Under the pieces are notes generated by a model. The model was not told where the DNA came from. It saw only the letters and a program-made list of their open reading frames with translations, and searched no databases. Shown piece after piece: positions 59,570-64,000 of a stretch of 64,000 nucleotides of DNA. The stretch comes from an uncultured Lachnospiraceae bacterium. Lineage in GTDB: Bacteria; Bacillota; Clostridia; Lachnospirales; Lachnospiraceae. The translations under genes were made by a program, and so were the position numbers. Position 1 is the stretch's first letter. The number at the start of each line of letters is the position of its first letter. The stretch lies in the NCBI GenBank assembly GCA_944380605.1, contig CALWIA010000032.1, positions 55,890-119,889 on the forward strand, read 5' to 3'.

Positions 59570-60166
59570 TCAGTAAAATCTATTATTCCCTAAAACTTCG
59601 GTTTTGTCAATGACTTTTTCCATTTTTTTCAGCGCCCGGCTGTACCGGGACAGCACCGCCGGCAAGGTCTGGCCGGTCAGTTCGGCGATTTCCCGATGCT
59701 TCATGCCGCCGGCGCAGTGCAGCAGCACCAGTTTTCGTTCTTCCTCCGACAAGGTGCCCAGGGCCTGCAGAAGCACCTGCTTTTCCGGCGCCGCCTCAAT
59801 CTCCCGGCAGGGCTCCCCCGGCTCCCATCCGTTCTCACCTTCCCGCAGCTCATCCAGGCTGACGCCGCCGGCCGACGGACTGCGCAGCCGCATATAACAC
59901 AGATTCCTGGCAATGGTAAACAGCCAGGCTTCCGGCCGGCTGCCCGGCTGGTATTTCTCCGCCTGCTTCCACACCGTCAGGTATACGTCCTGCATCACTT
60001 CTTCCGCGTCCTGGGGCTGCTTTAAAATCGCCAGGGCATATCCGTAGATGCTTCTGGCGGTTTTCTCATACAGCTGCCGCAGTCCTTCCCGGTTTCCTTC
60101 CTGTACCATCAGCAAAAGCCGGTCCAGATCGGACCGGCTTTCCTGTCTTTTCGCTGTCCGGCGCAT
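59570..60166 (-). CDS. ECF-type RNA polymerase sigma factor
   Basis: A 198-residue sigma-70 family protein: region 2 (QDAEEVMQDVYLTVWKQ) and region 4 helix-turn-helix (MKHREIAELTGQTLPAVLSRYSRALKK). No anti-sigma factor gene adjoins it; the next gene is an unrelated ABC binding protein. Start ATG 60166 after GGAGG. 20 bp behind the cation-efflux gene. Confidence 0.9.
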   Translation of the reverse strand: MRRTAKRQESRSDLDRLLLMVQEGNREGLRQLYEKTARSIYGYALAILKQPQDAEEVMQDVYLTVWKQAEKYQPGSRPEAWLFTIARNLCYMRLRSPSAGGVSLDELREGENGWEPGEPCREIEAAPEKQVLLQALGTLSEEERKLVLLHCAGGMKHREIAELTGQTLPAVLSRYSRALKKMEKVIDKTEVLGNNRFY

Positions 60167-60186
60167 GGGTCTTCCTCCATCCCTTC

Positions 60187-61377
60187 TCAGGTTGATTCCG
60201 CCTCTTCCGCCACATAGCTGTTTTCCACGGTAATTACGCAGCAATACCGCTGGTCTTTTTTATGCAGTTCTTCGGCGATCTTCGCTTTTATTGTTTCCCG
60301 CATCGCCGCATTATACTCTCTTGGCACCACCAGATCGAAAATTAAATTGATCCGTTCTTTTCCGGTCACCACGCGGAAATCATGAAAATCCAGCCGCGCG
60401 TCCAGATTTTTCAGCACCTCTTCCACTTCTTTTTTCAGATCCAGCACCTGTTTGTCCCGGGTCTCCACCGGATCCATGTGAATCACCAGGAAAATGCCCA
60501 GCTGTCTGGCGCAGTCCCGCTCGATTTTATCCACAATTTCATGGCTGACTTCAATATCCTGATCTCTGGGCACTTCCGCATGGATCGAAGCCATGCTCCG
60601 GGAGGGGCCGTAGTTGTGGACGATCAGGTCGTGGGTGCCCGCGATTCCGTCATACTTCTCCACAAAGTCAGAAATCTGCCGGTACACCTTCGGGTCGATG
60701 GGCTGTCCGATCAGCGGCGCCAGGGTGTCTCTGGCAATATTGACGCCGGCGATCATGACCACCACGGAAACCGCCAGACCCACGATGCCGTCGATGTTTC
60801 TGTCAAACAAGCCGAATACCAGCAGGGACAGAATGGTGGCCGACGTGGCGGCCACGTCTCCCAGGGAATCTGCCGCCGCCGCCATCATCACAGAGGAGTG
60901 AATCCGTTTGCCCAGCGACCGGTTGAACATGCCCAGCCACAGCTTCACCGCAATGGACAGAAGCAGCACCAGCACCGGGAACAGCTGAAAGGTCATTTCC
61001 TCCGGGTTCCGTATCTTGCCAATGGAAGTCTGAAACAGGGAAAATCCCACCTGAATCACCAGAAAGGCCACGATAAACGCAGAAATGTATTCAATCCGCC
61101 CGTGGCCGAAAGGGTGGTCTGCGTCCGCCGGCTTTTCCGCCATTTTAACGCCGACAAAGCTGATCACCGAAGACGCCGCGTCCGACAGGTTGTTGAATCC
61201 GTCGGCCATGACAGAAATACTGTTGATCATCCATCCCACCGTCACCTTGGCGGCAAACAGCAGCACATTGCAGCAGATGCCCACCAGCCCGGAAAGCACG
61301 CCGTAAGCCGTCCGCACCTCGGTCCGGTCCGTATCCTGATAATTTTTCACAAACAGCTTCACCAACAGCTGCGTCAT
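60187..61377 (-). CDS. Cation diffusion facilitator (CDF) metal exporter
   Basis: A 396-residue transporter with six membrane helices. Helix 2 and helix 5 carry metal-site residues (SVMADGFNNLSDAASSVI; AAAADSLGDVAAT), and a cytoplasmic C-terminal domain follows (from about 210). Exports Zn2+, Fe2+, Mn2+ or similar. The C-terminal part is longer than usual by about 90 residues. The start overlaps the truA end by 4 bp. Confidence 0.92.
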   Translation of the reverse strand: MTQLLVKLFVKNYQDTDRTEVRTAYGVLSGLVGICCNVLLFAAKVTVGWMINSISVMADGFNNLSDAASSVISFVGVKMAEKPADADHPFGHGRIEYISAFIVAFLVIQVGFSLFQTSIGKIRNPEEMTFQLFPVLVLLLSIAVKLWLGMFNRSLGKRIHSSVMMAAAADSLGDVAATSATILSLLVFGLFDRNIDGIVGLAVSVVVMIAGVNIARDTLAPLIGQPIDPKVYRQISDFVEKYDGIAGTHDLIVHNYGPSRSMASIHAEVPRDQDIEVSHEIVDKIERDCARQLGIFLVIHMDPVETRDKQVLDLKKEVEEVLKNLDARLDFHDFRVVTGKERINLIFDLVVPREYNAAMRETIKAKIAEELHKKDQRYCCVITVENSYVAEEAEST

Positions 61378-62201
61378 AAGCCCTCCCGCCTTTCTTTGTG
61401 TTTGCCCGGCGGCACCGCCGCCTTCTCTTCTTTGGGAAAATGGAAATCCGGGTAGGAAACCGATACCAGAAACAGCCCTTTTGCCGGAGCGGTAAAGCCG
61501 GCCAGGCTCCGGTCCCCGGTCTCAAATACCTGCAGAACGCTTTCCGGCGTCCGTTTTCCCTGCCCTGCTTCCACCAGAGTCCCCATCAGGATCCGGACCA
61601 TATGATACAGAAACCCGTCTCCGCAGAACTCAAATTCCAGACAGGTGCCCCGGGAATGGATATTCAGAGACCGCAGCGTCCGCACCGTAGACTTTTTCCC
61701 CGGACGTTTCGTGGAAAAGCCCCGGAAATCATGGGTCCCGCACAGCAGGCGTGCCGTCCGCTCCATGGCCTCCCCATCCAGCGCCTCTCCCAGCGCCCAG
61801 ACATATCTGCGCCGGAACACGTCCGTTTTCGGCGCCGTATCCAGCACATACCGGTAGGTCTTCTCCTCCGCGTTCAGCCGGCTGTGAAACCGCTCCGGCG
61901 CAAAGTCCGCCTGCAGCACCCGGATGTCTTCCGGCAGATACCGGTTGACATAAGAAAAGATCTCCTCCGGCCGCAGATCCGTGGCAATGTGGGCGTTGGC
62001 CACCTGCCCCAGGGCATGCACGCCGCCGTCTGTCCGGCCGGAACCGTGCACCTCCGCCGGCTGTCCGGTCATCCGCTCCAGTACCTGCTCCAGCCTGCCC
62101 TGAATGGTATTGCCGGTGTTCCCCTGTTTCTGCCAGCCGTCATACCGGCTTCCATCGTACTCCAGAACCAGCCGGAGGTTTTTCTTTGCCGCTTCTTTCA
62201 C
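61374..62201 (-). CDS. truA: tRNA pseudouridine(38-40) synthase TruA
   Basis: A 275-residue enzyme. Catalytic Asp in GSGRTDGGVHALGQVAN. N-terminal RLVLEYDGSRYDGWQKQ and late DGFLYHMVRILMGTLVEAG are diagnostic. Starts at GTG 62201, preceded by AAGGGG, four bases after the VanZ stop; longer upstream frames are spurious. C-terminus carries about 20 extra charged residues. Confidence 0.94.
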   Translation of the reverse strand: MKEAAKKNLRLVLEYDGSRYDGWQKQGNTGNTIQGRLEQVLERMTGQPAEVHGSGRTDGGVHALGQVANAHIATDLRPEEIFSYVNRYLPEDIRVLQADFAPERFHSRLNAEEKTYRYVLDTAPKTDVFRRRYVWALGEALDGEAMERTARLLCGTHDFRGFSTKRPGKKSTVRTLRSLNIHSRGTCLEFEFCGDGFLYHMVRILMGTLVEAGQGKRTPESVLQVFETGDRSLAGFTAPAKGLFLVSVSYPDFHFPKEEKAAVPPGKHKERREGL

Positions 62202-62205
62202 GGTC

Positions 62206-62676
62206 TCACCCCTTTTCTCCCGCGGACGCCTGCCTGCGCCTTCCTGCCCGCAGCAGCCCCGCCGCCGCAAGGGCGCACAGCGTTCCCGCCGCCGCGCCTG
62301 CCATGTCCAGCCATACGTCGCTGATCTGCCCGGAACGCCCTTCGGTAAACAGCTGCAGCGTTTCATCCACAAACGGCGCCGCCAGAATCAGCCATGCCTC
62401 CAGAAGCGTCCAGACCCGCCGCGGAAGTTCATAGGTCCGCAGGCAGTTCCAGAGCAGGACGCCAAACAAAGCGTATTCGGCAAAATGCGCCGTTTTCCGC
62501 ACCAGATGTTCCGTCAGCCAGCCGCTTGGAACCCCCGCCGTCTCCAGCAGCCCGGCCGCAAACCGCAGCACCGCGCCGCTCTGCTGGGAAGACAGATCCG
62601 CCGGCGTCAGAGAGTTGTGAAACACAAACAGCAGATACAGCGTCACTGCCGCCGTCCAGAGGATCCGCTTTTTCAT
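62206..62676 (-). CDS. VanZ family membrane protein
   Basis: A 156-residue protein with about four helices. The VanZ pattern is visible: HLVRKTAHFAEYALFG, and DETLQLFTEGRSGQISDVWLD. Members relate to teicoplanin resistance but mostly have unknown roles. ATG overlaps the aminotransferase stop (ATGA), indicating coupled translation. Confidence 0.9.
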   Translation of the reverse strand: MKKRILWTAAVTLYLLFVFHNSLTPADLSSQQSGAVLRFAAGLLETAGVPSGWLTEHLVRKTAHFAEYALFGVLLWNCLRTYELPRRVWTLLEAWLILAAPFVDETLQLFTEGRSGQISDVWLDMAGAAAGTLCALAAAGLLRAGRRRQASAGEKG

Positions 62677-63854
62677 AGGGAAGCCTTTCCGGACACCATG
62701 CCGCTGGCGGCAATGACCCGCACCGCCTCTTCCAGCGTCTTTTCATCCTGTACCAGGGCCATCCGCACATGGCCTTCGCCGGAGGGCCCGAAGGCGCTGC
62801 CCGGCGTCACCAGCACGCCGGCCCGCTCCACCAATTCCATGGCAAAGGCTTCTGACGAAGTGAAGCCTTCCGGAATCCTGGCCCACACAAACATGGTGGC
62901 CTCCGGCCGGTCCATGTCCCAGCCTATGGCCTTCAGCCCATCGCAGAGCACGTTTCTGCGGGACTCATAGGCCCGCCGGGTATCCGCCACGCAGCTCTGA
63001 TCGCCGGTGATGGCCTCCGCCGCCGCCCGCTGCAGCGGCAGGAACATGCCGTAGTCCAGGTTGGACTTCAGATCTTTCAGCTTTGACACCACCTGGCGGT
63101 TTCCCAGGCAGAATCCGATTCTGGCTCCCGCCAGCCCGTAGGTCTTGGACAGGGAATTGAACTCTACTCCAACGTCTTTGGCTCCCGGGAAACGCAGAAA
63201 ACTGCCGCAGCGCTTTCCGTCAAAGACCAGTTCGCTGTAGGCGTTGTCGTGAATCACAATAATATCATATTTCTTTGCGAACGCGATCAGTTCTTCATAA
63301 AAAGAATCCGGCGCCATGACCGTGGTGGGGTTGTTGGGGTAGGACACCACCATCAGCCGGGCCCGCCGCGCGATTTCCTCGGGAATCTCTCCCAGCTGGA
63401 TCAGATACCCGTTCTCTTTTTTCTGGGGCATGTAAAAAAGTTCTGCCCCCGCCAGCGCCGGTCCGTCGGCGAATACCGGATAGCAGGGATCCGGCACCAG
63501 CACCGCGTCGCCGCCGTCGATAATGGAAAGTGCGATGTGAGACAGCCCCTCCTGGGAACCCAGCAGAGAGCAGATTTCCGTATCCGGATCCAGTTCCACC
63601 TGATACCGGGTTTTGTACCACTGCGCCGCTGCCTGCAGCAGATACTCCTGGTCCCGAATGGCATATACGTAATTTTCCGGCCGGGACGCCGCCTCGCACA
63701 GCGCGTCCAGAATCCGCCGGGCAGGCGGGATGTTGGGCGCGCCGATACTTAAGTCGATCACCGGCTCTCCCTTTGCCAACTTCTGGTTCTTAATCTCCGC
63801 CAGCCTGGAAAAAATTCCCTCTCCAAACCGGTCCATACGTTTTGAAAACCGCAT
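62673..63854 (-). CDS. PLP-dependent aminotransferase, class I (DapL-like)
   Basis: A 393-residue fold-type I aminotransferase. PLP Lys in NSLSKTYGLAGARIGF; YPNNPTTV and HDNAYSEL are typical of the active site. Sequence style fits LL-diaminopimelate aminotransferase or a related aspartate/alanine aminotransferase; it cannot be resolved by eye. First gene of the aminotransferase-vanZ-truA-CDF-sigma run. Confidence 0.88.
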   Translation of the reverse strand: MRFSKRMDRFGEGIFSRLAEIKNQKLAKGEPVIDLSIGAPNIPPARRILDALCEAASRPENYVYAIRDQEYLLQAAAQWYKTRYQVELDPDTEICSLLGSQEGLSHIALSIIDGGDAVLVPDPCYPVFADGPALAGAELFYMPQKKENGYLIQLGEIPEEIARRARLMVVSYPNNPTTVMAPDSFYEELIAFAKKYDIIVIHDNAYSELVFDGKRCGSFLRFPGAKDVGVEFNSLSKTYGLAGARIGFCLGNRQVVSKLKDLKSNLDYGMFLPLQRAAAEAITGDQSCVADTRRAYESRRNVLCDGLKAIGWDMDRPEATMFVWARIPEGFTSSEAFAMELVERAGVLVTPGSAFGPSGEGHVRMALVQDEKTLEEAVRVIAASGMVSGKASL

Positions 63855-63937
63855 CTTTCGTTTCCCTTCCTTCCGTTATGTAAACCAAATGCGGATTCCC
63901 GGTTTCCGGAAATCCGCATCCATACTGTCTTTTCAAG

Positions 63938-64000
63938 AGCGCGAGACGGGACTCGAACCCGCGACCCCGACCTTGGCAAGGTCGTACTCCACCAACTGAG
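63938..64000 (-). tRNA. tRNA-Gly (anticodon GCC), 5' end outside window
   Basis: Minus strand: 3' acceptor CTCGCGC with discriminator T at 63938, T arm GGGTTCGAGTCCC, and anticodon stem CGACC/GGTCG enclosing TTGCCAA. The 5' acceptor strand is beyond the right edge. Confidence 0.93.

Overview
The window looks like a chromosomal segment of a GC-rich anaerobic member of the Clostridia, most likely a gut Lachnospiraceae (inference). The basis is near-consensus sigma-A promoters, strong AGGAGG ribosome sites, AraC/YesN-type and PucR regulators, [FeFe]-hydrogenase gene sets, and many sugar and sulfatase genes. No 16S rRNA, phage, insertion sequence, plasmid or CRISPR signal is visible. Two tRNA genes are present: Gln at 56287 and Gly, cut by the right edge.

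Layout. 1-6178: glycan-acquisition module with a lipoprotein sugar-binding protein and two ABC permeases (minus), a divergent membrane-anchored AraC-type regulator and a cytoplasmic Cys-type sulfatase. 6250-10151: flavodoxin, FtsH and a MATE exporter. 10343-14102: GH31 alpha-xylosidase facing a GPH-family sugar symporter. 14323-16878: TMEM164/YwaF-like membrane protein, methyltransferase and polysaccharide deacetylase.

16924-31746 is the centrepiece, a ~15-kb hydrogen/redox cluster. A minus operon carries DRTGG, HATPase, a group D-like [FeFe]-hydrogenase sensor, DRTGG and PHP genes. A divergent plus operon encodes HydC-HATPase-2Fe2S-HydB-HydA, the NADH-linked (probably electron-bifurcating) hydrogenase. 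After a MATE gene with an attenuator-like leader, a second minus operon encodes a 2Fe-2S protein, a PAS-bearing group C-like hydrogenase sensor, a SpoIIE-type phosphatase and a group B-like hydrogenase. Four different H-cluster domains thus sit with ATP-binding, phosphatase and phosphoesterase proteins. This suggests a signalling circuit reporting H2 or ferredoxin/NADH state, but its output is not visible. No hydrogenase maturases (HydEFG) are in the window.

31816-46923: EamA exporter; DUF4358-MBOAT-DHHW surface O-acylation set; DAHP synthase; a diverged HPr-like protein; uppP-ung-hisF-hisH; an atypical sirtuin; a DUF4430/ECF S-component pair; AEC transporter; FucO; RlmI-like methyltransferase; GNAT. 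47038-53769: FliB-like methylase carrying an in-frame palindromic repeat element, S41 protease-FtsX-FtsE, a PucR/CdaR regulator and the multi-sugar ABC ATPase UgpC/MsmX, which could power the ATPase-less sugar importer at the left end. 54010-64000: methyltransferase, CvfB, acyl-ACP thioesterase, tRNA-Gln, an M20 hydrolase with an amino-acid ABC permease and binding protein, and an aminotransferase-VanZ-TruA-CDF-ECF sigma run.

Regulatory sequence is unusually legible. Three divergent gene pairs use overlapping, mutually blocking promoters. Several promoters carry perfect inverted repeats, and the AraC/ABC intergenic region holds two 17-bp near-identical direct repeats 137 bp apart. Functions were assigned by reading motifs, without database searches.
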